Source: Kazachstania africana CBS 2517
Taxonomy: Eukaryota; Ascomycota; Saccharomycetes; Saccharomycetales; Saccharomycetaceae
Reading direction: 5' to 3'
Length of the DNA: 64,000 bases
NCBI RefSeq assembly: GCF_000304475.1
Contig: NC_018950.1
Span: 186,001-250,000 of the forward strand
The translations under genes were made by a program, and so were the position numbers. Under the pieces are notes generated by a model that was not told where the DNA came from, did no database searches, and saw only the letters and a program-made list of their open reading frames with translations. This document shows, piece by piece, positions 50,238-59,356 of this stretch; the stretch's first letter is position 1; the number at the start of each line of letters is the position of its first letter.

Positions 50238-50462
50238 CTACTTGACGAATGAATGCGGTTTAAGCACATAACCTCCTTCGATTGTGAGATAACTACGTTT
50301 CCAATGGCCATTTTTCATACTATAATACATCTTGGCTTGAGAAAGCCATTTCGAACTAATCTGCAATTCGCTTCGCATAATCCTAAAAATAAAAATAGCC
50401 TCTAAACATTCACCTTCGTCAAAAGGACCATTCGTTGACATTGCATCATTTTTCAAAACCAT
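50238..50462 (-). CDS. hypothetical 74-residue ORF
   Basis: An ATG at 50462 opens a 74-codon frame with mixed composition (MVLKNDAMSTNGPFDEGECL…GHWKRSYLTIEGG). No domain or homologue is recognised. Its start is only 34 bp from the divergent start of YIL002W-A, leaving almost no promoter for both, so at least one may not be a normal gene. Confidence 0.3.
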   Translation of the reverse strand: MVLKNDAMSTNGPFDEGECLEAIFIFRIMRSELQISSKWLSQAKMYYSMKNGHWKRSYLTIEGGYVLKPHSFVK

Positions 50463-50496
50463 TTCATCTTTCTGAATTTAGTATAGTTTTTATTAA

Positions 50497-50667
50497 ATGA
50501 CCTTTGATGAATCAAAAGTACAAGTAAGCCTTCTCGAACTTAGCAAACTACTTCAAGAAGGAGAAAATAAAGCTACAATTGTAGAAAAGCAGCTAGATAA
50601 AGTAGAAAAAGATATTTCCATGCTGCTAGAACAGTTAAAGGAGATAGAAAAAAAGGAGAATAAGTAG
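50497..50667 (+). CDS. YIL002W-A: small coiled-coil protein, YIL002W-A-like
   Basis: A 56-residue ORF starting ATGACCTTTGATGAATC. It is almost wholly charged and helical, with heptad spacing of hydrophobics (VSLLELSKLL…IVEKQLDKVEKDISMLLEQLKEI). It lies directly downstream of BET1 and before INP51, the place S. cerevisiae has the 69-residue YIL002W-A. The function is unknown. Confidence 0.72.
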   Translation: MTFDESKVQVSLLELSKLLQEGENKATIVEKQLDKVEKDISMLLEQLKEIEKKENK

Positions 50668-50750
50668 TTTAATTATGATTAATGAAATATGCGTTGCCCT
50701 CTTTTTTATATGGTATCTTAAATAGAGCATGTAATACTAGACTACTATAT

Positions 50751-53576
50751 CTATCTGGGAATATATAATGGCTCTTCCTTATCTTCCACAAAAGGGTTGG
50801 GATTTCTTTTAGGATTGAGCATATAATGTACTGGATCAACGTCCAGGATCACCTTTACCTGTTTTCCACCTCCTATCCACCATTTCTTCAAGTCAGAACT
50901 TGGTGGCGGTAGTTTTTTGTTCCTCTTCTGTGCTACAGCTCGAATAGACGGTGAGGTAATTAGAGCTTCCTGATCGAGGCCATGAATTGAAAGCCTTCTA
51001 TCTCGCAAAAATGCGGTTTTCTCTTCCTCATTCAGATCTGCCAACTGCTGTGTGATATTATCATAAAGCTGCGAAAATAGCGAAGCCTTCTTCACTTCAT
51101 CAATAACGGTCAAGCGAGCCTCAAAAAGAGCATAAACAGGTCTGTGATCCGAAAATAAAATGCCTTCTGCACAGCCATATTTGATTTGTTTTAAAAGTTC
51201 ACCTTTGCTTAGAATTCTATCTGTCCAAGCAGGGATCCTCATTTTTTCACTTGTATCATAATGTCTCGTACCTGGATCAAACTTGTAGGTCGGAGGAAAA
51301 CTTATTGGCATTTCATGGAAATAGGGGAACGATTCACCTGATATCATTTGTTGGTTTAACTGATCTTTCTGGAATAACTTACTATACTCCTTTGAGACAA
51401 TTAATCGTCTAACTTCTTCATTCGACATTAGAATTCTATAATTGAAGTCACCCATCCAAATTATCGCATCGTGATCCTTTATTTTGAGATCTCTTGAAAA
51501 TCTTATATTCTTGAAAATTGTCTTATAGTCATTGTGACGCTGTTCAATATTTTCTAGACCTGCCGCCAGATGTGAGGCAATGATACAAAAGCTAGTAGCG
51601 CAATACTTGAAACTTAAGGCAACGGCCCCTTTATTAGAAGCCATTCCGCCAAAACCCGTCTTCTTTACATCTCCTTCAATATGCCTGACATTAGTATATT
51701 CTGATTCCTTCATAAAAAACATCAAAAGTACTCCTCCCAGTTGGTTGCTCCACATTCTAATAAATCTCTTATTACTGACCTTGTTAATAAGGTTTAGGAC
51801 TTTCTTCTCCCAATATTGCTTTACAAAAGGATCACTAGACAACATCTGGCCTGCCGTTAGATCAACTACCTCTTCTAAACCAATAATGTAGGCATCTGCT
51901 ATACTCTGTACATCTGGAGGAAATATCCATTCATCTATACTTTCGGTTGCAGTCTTCCCACTGACATTAAAGGTTCCGCAAAAGAAAGTAGCACCTTTCT
52001 CATATGTAAAATTCGATCGGAGCTCACGTAAATTACGTGAAATATAGAAGTGAAGGGGATCATATAACTTGATTTTGGAATCAAACAACTTAGAATATGT
52101 TTTCATATACTTCGTAGGATTTTTCGAGTTCTGGTAAAACAGCCTTTCCAGCCAGTAAGAGTTTTCATGCCAGATTCGGTCATGGGCATCTATGAAGGAG
52201 GATGTCACGTCAAAGTCGGAAAGTTCATTTGTGGCGAGCTCAAGAATGTCCTTACTGACTATCTTTTCGACCATAATCTGCTTTTCGATAGAATCAAAGG
52301 CGCTTATTCTCAGAACACCGGTCTGTTTGCCAAAATATATGCCCTTATTGATGTCGTATGCAAATGCGCCAAACTCGAAAATATCCTGCCTAAGGAGATA
52401 AAGCAGTTTATGCGGTGACTTGGATAATATAGCAGAACTATATTCTACATTTGTTATTTTCAATCCTTTAGCTTCAGCGCATTGTTTATAGAGTTGTGCC
52501 AGTGATTCCTGTGTATCGCTCTTTGGCTTGATCAAGTTTAGTATGCTAACAACTCCATATTTACCTTCTAAACTATCAAAATGTCTATCAAAAGGTGCTT
52601 GCGTGTGTACAGCATCTTTTGTTATTCTCACCTTGCGGCCATACAATATCTGGCTATCTATGACTTCCCAAAAGAGAGGTATATTTGCACTTAGCTGTGT
52701 ATATGAAAAAACAAAGTTATTAGTTGTCACTACAACCTCAGTTTCAACGAAGCCAGACACTTTACCATTTGTGCTTAATCCATCTGTATCAAGTGCTTTT
52801 TTCTTATTTTCTGTTGATATTCTTGAAATTATGGTCACTGAAGATGTATTTGAACCATCTTCAACCAGAAGCGTCTTGCAAAAACCCCTGATTACAAAGG
52901 TTAATATTCCACTAGAATCAAAATATTGTTTTTCAGCCAACGGGATCCTACTTCTCCAAGTAATGAGTTCCGTTGTCAATGAAGAGTTCCATATAAAAGC
53001 AATATCTTGATTATCAATCGTATACTCCAGGTTGTGAGGCAATCCATGATTCTTCACGATGTTCGAAAGGTCAAAGTCTTTTGAAAAGTAAAAGGACCCA
53101 TCACTATATAACTTTTTGAGTGAAGCGCAGGGATGTTCATGGCTCAGTTTCTCATGGTTTTGCTCTGAACGCTCAAGAAGAAACAAATCATAAACGTTGC
53201 TGTCTAAGCTGTAAAAATCGACATCTAGCACCTTAAAGATACTTTCAGATGGCTCGACACCATTAACAGTCATCTTCCATCTAGGGAATCCTACATTTTG
53301 CGCACCCGATATGACACCAAGAAACACACCGCCATTGATCGCTATAAGACCTAAGATACCGTTAAATATACAGTTGGTCACTTGAAAATATCTGTTGTCC
53401 TCGTGTAATTCTTCATTCGTAATGTGTCTTATCACTACGGTGGGCGTTTTAGACTGCTGCTGAAGTAGGGTTCCAGGAGACATTCTGTACCTTTCAAAAA
53501 GTAGATTAAACCCATTACCTGAGGCAACAACTGAACGTGGATTTCTTCCGATGTATAACTTTATCGAATCAGACAT
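50751..53576 (-). CDS. INP51: synaptojanin-like PI(4,5)P2 5-phosphatase Inp51
   Basis: A 941-residue protein (S. cerevisiae Inp51: 946). The N-terminal half is a Sac1 domain. Its catalytic CX5R loop has decayed to RISAFDSIEKQ from residue 423, with Ala426 where the Cys should be and Lys432 at the Arg, so it should be inactive, as known for Inp51. The C-terminal half is an intact 5-phosphatase: GDFNYR at 709-714, PAWTDRIL with Asp786, and SDHRPVYA. It removes the 5-phosphate of PI(4,5)P2 at the plasma membrane. Absence of an active Sac1 loop separates it from Inp52 and Inp53. Confidence 0.96.
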   Translation of the reverse strand: MSDSIKLYIGRNPRSVVASGNGFNLLFERYRMSPGTLLQQQSKTPTVVIRHITNEELHEDNRYFQVTNCIFNGILGLIAINGGVFLGVISGAQNVGFPRWKMTVNGVEPSESIFKVLDVDFYSLDSNVYDLFLLERSEQNHEKLSHEHPCASLKKLYSDGSFYFSKDFDLSNIVKNHGLPHNLEYTIDNQDIAFIWNSSLTTELITWRSRIPLAEKQYFDSSGILTFVIRGFCKTLLVEDGSNTSSVTIISRISTENKKKALDTDGLSTNGKVSGFVETEVVVTTNNFVFSYTQLSANIPLFWEVIDSQILYGRKVRITKDAVHTQAPFDRHFDSLEGKYGVVSILNLIKPKSDTQESLAQLYKQCAEAKGLKITNVEYSSAILSKSPHKLLYLLRQDIFEFGAFAYDINKGIYFGKQTGVLRISAFDSIEKQIMVEKIVSKDILELATNELSDFDVTSSFIDAHDRIWHENSYWLERLFYQNSKNPTKYMKTYSKLFDSKIKLYDPLHFYISRNLRELRSNFTYEKGATFFCGTFNVSGKTATESIDEWIFPPDVQSIADAYIIGLEEVVDLTAGQMLSSDPFVKQYWEKKVLNLINKVSNKRFIRMWSNQLGGVLLMFFMKESEYTNVRHIEGDVKKTGFGGMASNKGAVALSFKYCATSFCIIASHLAAGLENIEQRHNDYKTIFKNIRFSRDLKIKDHDAIIWMGDFNYRILMSNEEVRRLIVSKEYSKLFQKDQLNQQMISGESFPYFHEMPISFPPTYKFDPGTRHYDTSEKMRIPAWTDRILSKGELLKQIKYGCAEGILFSDHRPVYALFEARLTVIDEVKKASLFSQLYDNITQQLADLNEEEKTAFLRDRRLSIHGLDQEALITSPSIRAVAQKRNKKLPPPSSDLKKWWIGGGKQVKVILDVDPVHYMLNPKRNPNPFVEDKEEPLYIPR

Positions 53577-54536
53577 ACACTATGATTATCTAGTTCAAGC
53601 CTTCTTTTATATTATCTGCTATTTCTGATCTACACACAGATTAGAAAATCTACTACTTCATTTCGGCTTCGCGAGAATTAAATTATTGTGCCAAAGAATT
53701 CTGCAAAAAATCACTTTGTACAGGACCATTTAATGGCTAAAATCTCGTCTAATAACTGAAATTCTAAAATTATACACTTTCAGAAATCACCTCCTATTAT
53801 TGCATGTACTATCGAAATAATTAACGGTACATGCGATATCTTTTATTGTCATAGAGTGAACGAAGGCATTCAGATCTTTATATTTGCATCGTTTAGTATC
53901 ACGTGCTATATATATTTGTTTTTTTATTCTTTACTTTTTTTATTTTATTTGTATCTTGTTTACGCTTCCGAACAAATATTTGTAGTTTATTAAATTTTTG
54001 GAAGACACCTTGTTTTGGTCAGATTTATAAACTTGAAAAGTCATTTCACCAAAGAGGAAATATTTTGCCTACTAGCCGTTTATAGCCAAATAAATTAAGG
54101 ATAAGAAAATGGTGTCGTTTTACTTTGCTGGAAGACTCGTTACGCTTGCTAACACTATGGCTTATTTCCGAAATACTTACATGGATTTATATATTATTGT
54201 TGATTAATCCTTCGAACACATGAAATTGAGAATGAATCATTTTGAGTTTCAGGTCAATCAATCTGATATATTTTCTCACTCGTCATTTTGGCATTATATG
54301 AACAGTATTTGAATATGTATAGGGTAAAATAGTTTATAAATTGAAAATACAAAAAGATGACCGGGATGACTTGGTTTGACAGTTAATACAATGCGCATAT
54401 AATATTTTGACAGCTATCCTGATACAGTAGTGTACTTATTGGACCCGGCCGACGTCTTAGGAAGTAAATTGTAGGACTTCGAATACCTCTAATGAGGTAA
54501 TAAGTTCAATGCTGATTTCCTGTCAGGAAATGGAGT
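53577..54536. other. gene-free stretch holding the centromere candidate
   Basis: 960 bp between the INP51 start and the YIL001W 3' end. A centromere-like array lies at 53898-53982. No gene is visible. Confidence 0.6.
53898..53982 (+). other. CEN: candidate point centromere (CDEI-CDEII-CDEIII)
   Basis: An exact CDEI (ATCACGTG, 53898-53905, consensus RTCACRTG) is followed by 51 bases that are 88% A+T (CDEII). Next comes a CDEIII-like element beginning at 53957: TGTTTACGCTTCCGAACAAA, with the essential CCG core at 53968-53970. All three are in the usual order on one strand. The location is also right: in S. cerevisiae CEN9 lies beside YIL001W, and here the element lies between INP51 (YIL002C) and the YIL001W orthologue. 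Two oddities: CDEII is shorter than the 75-90 bp typical of S. cerevisiae, and CDEIII has one base fewer between TGT and CCG than the consensus. Confidence 0.72.
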
Positions 54537-56078
54537 TTATACTCTGAGACTGAGCCTTTGAAGGATGGCGTTAATTGATTGCATATCTTGACTGAAGTCG
54601 AACAAGCCAATACTTTTAAGAAATTTTTCATCAGCATTATTCTTTTCCAAAATAATAAGATCATCCATGTCCACTCCATACTTCTCTAACAAGTAATACC
54701 TCATATCCGCAATCAACTCGATCGTATCAGTTTCTTCACGACTTTTTATTCGTTGTGAGCTCTTGAGTATCGCGTCCTCAAACTCTTGCGTATCGATGTA
54801 GTCATCTAAATTGTACGCCAGATGCTTTGCTGAGAAATGTTCCAACTTTTCTATGTCTGCTTCCCAAGCTAGGGATAATATTTCAAAAATCGAGATACTT
54901 TCCAGTATTTCTTTTGATTGTGTTATAACAGCGGCTGCCATTGTTTTGAGTCTATCCGATAAAACGAAACTAGCAAGTTTGATAACATCAATGGCGTATT
55001 CCCAAGATATATCTGCGTTGTCATAATATACATATTTAATTAATATCTCAAGCTCTTCAAAATTGTGGCACGGAAGAGAAAGGAGAGGTAGCATTTCAGC
55101 CTTATTCTCTCTTTTTTCAGCTGAGTAGTATTTCTTCTCACTGAAGGGATTAGAAAACATTATTTTGAAATAATCACACCGTATGAGAACTGCTAGGTGA
55201 CACGGATATGTTCGACGAACGCCTGAACAATTTACTGAACTAATTAACAAATCAGGGTATGCAGAGCATGTCTGGAGTTTTAAAATGCTTGTACTATCAT
55301 AGTATGTAGAGGTTGGCCACTCTAACACATTTGCGATTATGTTATTTGAAACAAATGTCCTTAATTCTTTCCTTGCAAATTCTGTTACTCTGTACTGATA
55401 GTCAGCCATAAGTGTAGATTTTTCCGCTGGATCAACCATGTGTCTTGATTTGTGTAAAAAATCATATAACAAAGGTGTATTGAATTCGTCTGATAAATTT
55501 AATAGTATTCCATAATCAGTGGATTTGATCTTATGAAGAACTGGAATCAGGTATATGAACTGTAAAAATATTTCGAAAATCTCTCTTGGAATATTGTCTT
55601 GAATATGAATGATATTACTTTCGTTTTGCTGGATATGTGCTTCCTTCAGTAATAATGGAAGTCTAGCCTTCAGTATGAACTTGTGTCCAGAAAGAGTCAT
55701 CTCATTGCCGAAATTGAAACTTATATCGTCTGTACCTAGTCTTTTATCTCTGAATAAATTTGAGATATGCGTAGCAAAAGGTTGACTGATATCCACTGCT
55801 TTGGATATGTCATAAGCTAGTAGTATATCTCTTATTGAATCGGTTAAGGCACCATAAATGCAACGAGCACCCTCATATCTATCTCGATCACAGATTGCGC
55901 CCCTTTCTAGAAGAAGTTTGACCAGCTCCTCGTGCCCACATAAGCTGGCTAGAAACAAAGGTGAGTTATCAAACTCATCTACGTCATTCAGATTGATGCC
56001 GGTAGATATTAGCCTATCTGCATTTTCAACGTCACCTGTACGACAGGCGTAACAAAGTTCTATAAAAGCTTTAGCCAT
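54537..56078 (-). CDS. YIL001W: ankyrin-BTB domain protein (YIL001W family)
   Basis: A 513-residue protein from the ATG at 56078, the same length as S. cerevisiae YIL001W. N-terminal ankyrin repeats occur (DVENADRLISTGINLNDVDEFDNSPLFLASLCGHEELVKLLLERG, quoted in part). Two BTB/POZ domains follow (about 110-180 and 275-410). This is the ABTB1/Btb-type architecture; members can serve as cullin adaptors. The exact role is unknown. Relative to INP51 it points the opposite way from S. cerevisiae, and the centromere lies on its INP51 side. Confidence 0.9.
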   Translation of the reverse strand: MAKAFIELCYACRTGDVENADRLISTGINLNDVDEFDNSPLFLASLCGHEELVKLLLERGAICDRDRYEGARCIYGALTDSIRDILLAYDISKAVDISQPFATHISNLFRDKRLGTDDISFNFGNEMTLSGHKFILKARLPLLLKEAHIQQNESNIIHIQDNIPREIFEIFLQFIYLIPVLHKIKSTDYGILLNLSDEFNTPLLYDFLHKSRHMVDPAEKSTLMADYQYRVTEFARKELRTFVSNNIIANVLEWPTSTYYDSTSILKLQTCSAYPDLLISSVNCSGVRRTYPCHLAVLIRCDYFKIMFSNPFSEKKYYSAEKRENKAEMLPLLSLPCHNFEELEILIKYVYYDNADISWEYAIDVIKLASFVLSDRLKTMAAAVITQSKEILESISIFEILSLAWEADIEKLEHFSAKHLAYNLDDYIDTQEFEDAILKSSQRIKSREETDTIELIADMRYYLLEKYGVDMDDLIILEKNNADEKFLKSIGLFDFSQDMQSINAILQRLSLRV

Positions 56079-56499
56079 GGTCAGCAAGGTTGAATAAATA
56101 AACCTCTTTTATACAGAGACAGATCTTCATTTGAAAGTTCTAAGATTTCGTGCCTATTTTTACAAACTGCATAATTTCATTAAATATCACTATTACCCGC
56201 CATATATAAGTCTGTTATATTTATACCAAGTAAGTGTCTGATTCCTCGTAAATATATATTCTTGATTCTTGATATATGCAGTCGTGTTAAGATGCATGAG
56301 TTAGTCCATAGAGCATTGACCTCTAAACCAGGACTATATCGACGAGAGAATCGCCCTATACACCAAAAAGTAGGGTACTGAGGACGCCCTCCTTTTTCGA
56401 CCTCAAAACATGCTATATCACTTCATAATGTTGGTTTATATAATTTGCAGATGATTGATGGTGCGCACTCATTCTGTCTCATTAACTATAAGCTGAAAA
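56079..56499. other. gene-free stretch with Reb1 site
   Basis: 421 bp between SGN1 and YIL001W. A TTACCCG Reb1 core at 56193-56199 is 115 bp upstream of YIL001W. No CDEI/CDEIII pair is found here, though in S. cerevisiae CEN9 lies between these two genes. Confidence 0.45.
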
Positions 56500-56925
56500 T
56501 CAAATAGATGAAGTTTTCCTTCCTTTATCATAGATATTCGAAGTCGGTCTATTTGTTCTCTTCCTTAAGACAGAGATTTTACAGCCATTAAGCTCTGTGT
56601 TGTCTAGCAATAATGCCTGTTCTCTCTTTTCCCGAGAGTCAAACTCTATGTAAGCATATCCGTTAAATTTATTTGTAGATTTATTACATAAGATGGTTAT
56701 CCTCTTAATGGACCCACATTCCTTAAAATGTTCTTCTATTATTTCAGGTGTGGTATCTGAATGTATATTACGTACAAATATTGACTTGGAATCAGCATCT
56801 CTTTGGACTGCCATTTTAGTAATCTTGTCAGGTTTGGTTAAGACCTTAACTTTGACACCAGAAGAATGAGCTCCATTATCTACTAGTGATATAGGTATGC
56901 TATTAAGGTCACCGGATATTTCCAT
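56500..56925 (-). CDS. SGN1: cytoplasmic RRM protein Sgn1
   Basis: A 141-residue protein from the ATG at 56925 with one RRM (RNP2 SIFVRNIH; RNP1 NGYAYIEF). It resembles the poly(A)-binding Pabp2/Sgn1 group. S. cerevisiae Sgn1 (YIR001C, 250 residues) binds poly(A) and genetically interacts with eIF4G and Pab1. This copy lacks most of the C-terminal tail of the S. cerevisiae protein. Position beside the YIL001W orthologue matches the CEN9 neighbourhood. Confidence 0.85.
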   Translation of the reverse strand: MEISGDLNSIPISLVDNGAHSSGVKVKVLTKPDKITKMAVQRDADSKSIFVRNIHSDTTPEIIEEHFKECGSIKRITILCNKSTNKFNGYAYIEFDSREKREQALLLDNTELNGCKISVLRKRTNRPTSNIYDKGRKTSSI

Positions 56926-57030
56926 AATAGAACTTTACGCTTATGTTTTTGTAAAAGTGACTATAGAATGAATTTTCCTGTCCCTGTGAACCAGTACAAA
57001 ATACCTGATAGTTTGAAATTTTAGATATCG

Positions 57031-57037
57031 TTACCCG
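57031..57037 (-). promoter_or_regulatory. Reb1 site between SGN1 and NOP16
   Basis: TTACCCG (minus strand CGGGTAA) in the 257-bp divergent SGN1/NOP16 promoter. Confidence 0.45.
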
Positions 57038-57065
57038 AATAACAAATAAAATTTTTCATTTATCA

Positions 57066-57096
57066 TGAAAAATATTTCAGCTCATCTCATCTCATC
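57066..57096 (+). promoter_or_regulatory. RRPE plus triple PAC elements before NOP16
   Basis: An RRPE-like TGAAAAATATTT (57066-57077) is followed by three overlapping CTCATC repeats (57081-57096), the reverse of the GATGAG PAC core. PAC plus RRPE is the standard promoter pair of ribosome-biogenesis genes (Dot6/Tod6 and Stb3). NOP16 starts about 90 bp downstream. Confidence 0.65.
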
Positions 57097-57182
57097 TCGT
57101 CTTACTTACTATAGGATGATAGTTTAAAAGTCAGATTACGTAACAGACAATAGTTCAAACTGGTATCAATTGGCTGTTGAAA

Positions 57183-57860
57183 ATGGGATCCGTTAGAAGA
57201 AGAAAGATGGCTAGATCATCTGTTGGGAAAGTTTCTAGAAGGACCAAGGACAAGCAAAGGAAAATAAACATCAAATCGAACCCTATAATTGCTGCCAATT
57301 GGGATTCTTCTTTGACCTTAGCACAGAACTATAAAAAGTTAGGTTTAAGAGCCAAATTACAAACACCTACTGGTGGTCAGGAGGCCGACTACAGCAAGAT
57401 CGTAAAAAAAATACAGCTAAATTACTCGAACCAAAGTAATGATGAGGATGAGGGTGACTCAGAGTACGAAGCAAATCAACAGAACGAAGAAAGTAAGGAG
57501 GAAGATTTAGATCCAAACAATATACCAGAGGGCGAAGCTAGGATACAACGTGATGTTGAAGGAAATGTCGTGAAAATTGTATATGGTAAAAAAAAGCTCG
57601 ACGCTGAAAGCATAGCTCAAGAAACTGAATCAAGCACTGAAGTAGTGAGAGAGTTGGAGCGTTATGCGTCTAGACCAGTGGTGAAGAAGGAACGTATACA
57701 AAGTGAAAGGGAAGAGGAATGGCTTCAGGCACTGTATAAAAAGCATGGGGATAATTACAAAAAAATGTTCTTTGATAAAAAGCTGAATATCTATCAACAA
57801 TCGGAAGGAGACCTGAGAAAAAGAATAATAAAGTGGAAAAAGGCTCATAATATTGAATAA
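57183..57860 (+). CDS. NOP16: 60S ribosome biogenesis factor Nop16
   Basis: A 225-residue basic protein from the ATG at 57183 ([20 protein letters not shown]). The conserved block is [23 protein letters not shown]. An acidic middle follows, and the C-terminal segment is [15 protein letters not shown]. Nop16 is a nucleolar constituent of 66S pre-ribosomes. S. cerevisiae Nop16 has 231 residues (YER002W), just right of CEN5, beside PMI40 (YER003C) as here. PAC and RRPE elements agree with its class. Confidence 0.95.
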   Translation: MGSVRRRKMARSSVGKVSRRTKDKQRKINIKSNPIIAANWDSSLTLAQNYKKLGLRAKLQTPTGGQEADYSKIVKKIQLNYSNQSNDEDEGDSEYEANQQNEESKEEDLDPNNIPEGEARIQRDVEGNVVKIVYGKKKLDAESIAQETESSTEVVRELERYASRPVVKKERIQSEREEEWLQALYKKHGDNYKKMFFDKKLNIYQQSEGDLRKRIIKWKKAHNIE

Positions 57861-57968
57861 ATGAATGTATCCTTGCCGTAGGAAGTTTCATATCTTATAA
57901 AATCTGTCTATATATATTAACATATCAAAGTTAAGATAAGGTAATATATGCATAAATAAAGTAAGCAT

Positions 57969-59356
57969 TCAAGCCTCAACGAAAGCCCTGTAAGTGGTAA
58001 AAGTGTTGTCATCAGTTTCTATTTCAACAGCAACATTTGGACCAATGAAAAAGACAAAACCTGGTTCTACTTTTAATTTCAAACCATCTGCAGTGATGTA
58101 ACCATTACCCTTGGTAGTAATCAAAATACTAGGGCCTTGTAATGGTTCAAAACGTCTTATACCTGTAGACGTTTTGAAAGTGGTTTCCAAAACAGCGAAC
58201 TCTTCGATTGGTGGATTGTATAAGGCTGATTCGCCAGCACCGGATGATCTAGCAAAATTTTCAGCTTTCATTTTTTGATCTTCAACTGACCCATAAGAGT
58301 AAGTTAACATTTCAACTAAATTCTTGACATCTTTAAATTTAGGAGTGAAACCAGCTCTAACAACATTATCTGAAGCAGCCATACATTCCATGATATCACC
58401 ACTGATATATGCATGAGGATCTTTTGCCTTCAAAAAGATACCTTCGCCGGCATTAAGCTTACAGTGATTTAATAAAAGACCACCACAGAATAAACCTACA
58501 TCACCAGGAAACTGCTTCTCCAATCTTAGTAATAGGTCAGGAAGAGCTGCATTAGGGAAGTCATTTGGAGATGTTTGAGCTCTTTTTATCAAGGCGGCTG
58601 CCTTTTCAGAAATAAGTTCATTAGTAGCATTCATGACCTTGCTAAAAACATTTTGTAGAAGCTTTCTATTCTCAATATCATCCTTGGAATCTGTAACGGC
58701 ATCTATTTTGATGTTACTGATAAAGTGTGCTGCAACATCATCACCCACTACATCTCTAAATTCAGGTATGCGTTGCAATTCATCAGCAATTTCGGCCAAT
58801 GGCTTAAAACCGCAGAACCCTTCAAAATCGGTGACTGCAATAGCCATCTCAGGCTTGTGGTTGTCATCAGGGTAATTCTTTGGATCTTGAGCGTGTAAAA
58901 TTTTTGCCAATGCTTTATCGGGATGAGCCTGGATGGATAAAACCTTTTCAATTGACAAAACCTTGAATAAAAAGGGCAATTCATTCTTTGAATGGAACTT
59001 TTTGATGATATCGTTACCTAACATGTGCTCTGGATCCTTTTCGATTTCATTACTCAAAGATTGTCTCGTATCAGCCCTATAACATGGCGCCTTACTATGA
59101 GTACCCATCCATAATTCAGCGTATGGCTTATCTTCTTCTATTTTTACGGAAGGATTAGAATGGTGTGCGTATCTGGCAACGGCAGAAGAGGAACCAACTT
59201 TACCCCAATCATATTGTTGGTAGGCTAAATAATGAAAATTTGATATAAAATCAACAGTATTGTTAGTAGAAGGAACAAAAAAAAGCATGTACTTCGACCT
59301 ACAAAAATTGAATTATTGCACATACCAGCATCTAATCTGAAAAATCTGGAACTCAT
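57969..59356 (-). CDS. PMI40: mannose-6-phosphate isomerase (intron-containing)
   Basis: Two exons: 59326-59356 (31 bases) and 57969-59224, with an intron at 59225-59325. The spliced protein has 428 residues (S. cerevisiae: 429) and starts MSSRFFRLDAAYQQYDWGK, close to the S. cerevisiae N-terminus. It is a type I zinc phosphomannose isomerase with the motifs QAHPDK, HKPEMAIA and ISGDIMECMAASDNVVRAG. It converts fructose-6-phosphate to mannose-6-phosphate for glycosylation and wall mannan. S. cerevisiae PMI40 also has a 5' intron. Read without splicing, the frame would start inside the intron and lose the true N-terminus. Confidence 0.97.
59225..59325 (-). other. PMI40 intron
   Basis: A 101-base intron. 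The 5' site is GTATGT, the branch site is a perfect TACTAAC (59262-59268) and the 3' site is TTTAG. All three match the yeast consensus. Confidence 0.95.

Noticed and set aside
54100..54180. Second CDEIII-like core (TTTCCGAAA near 54166)
   Set aside because: No CDEI and no AT-rich spacer of suitable length precede it, and the bases 5' of the core match the consensus poorly. The 53.9-kb element fits better.
56280..56350. tRNA-like string near 56.3 kb
   Set aside because: It lacks a TΨC arm (no GGTTCGA-type B box) and does not fold as a cloverleaf.
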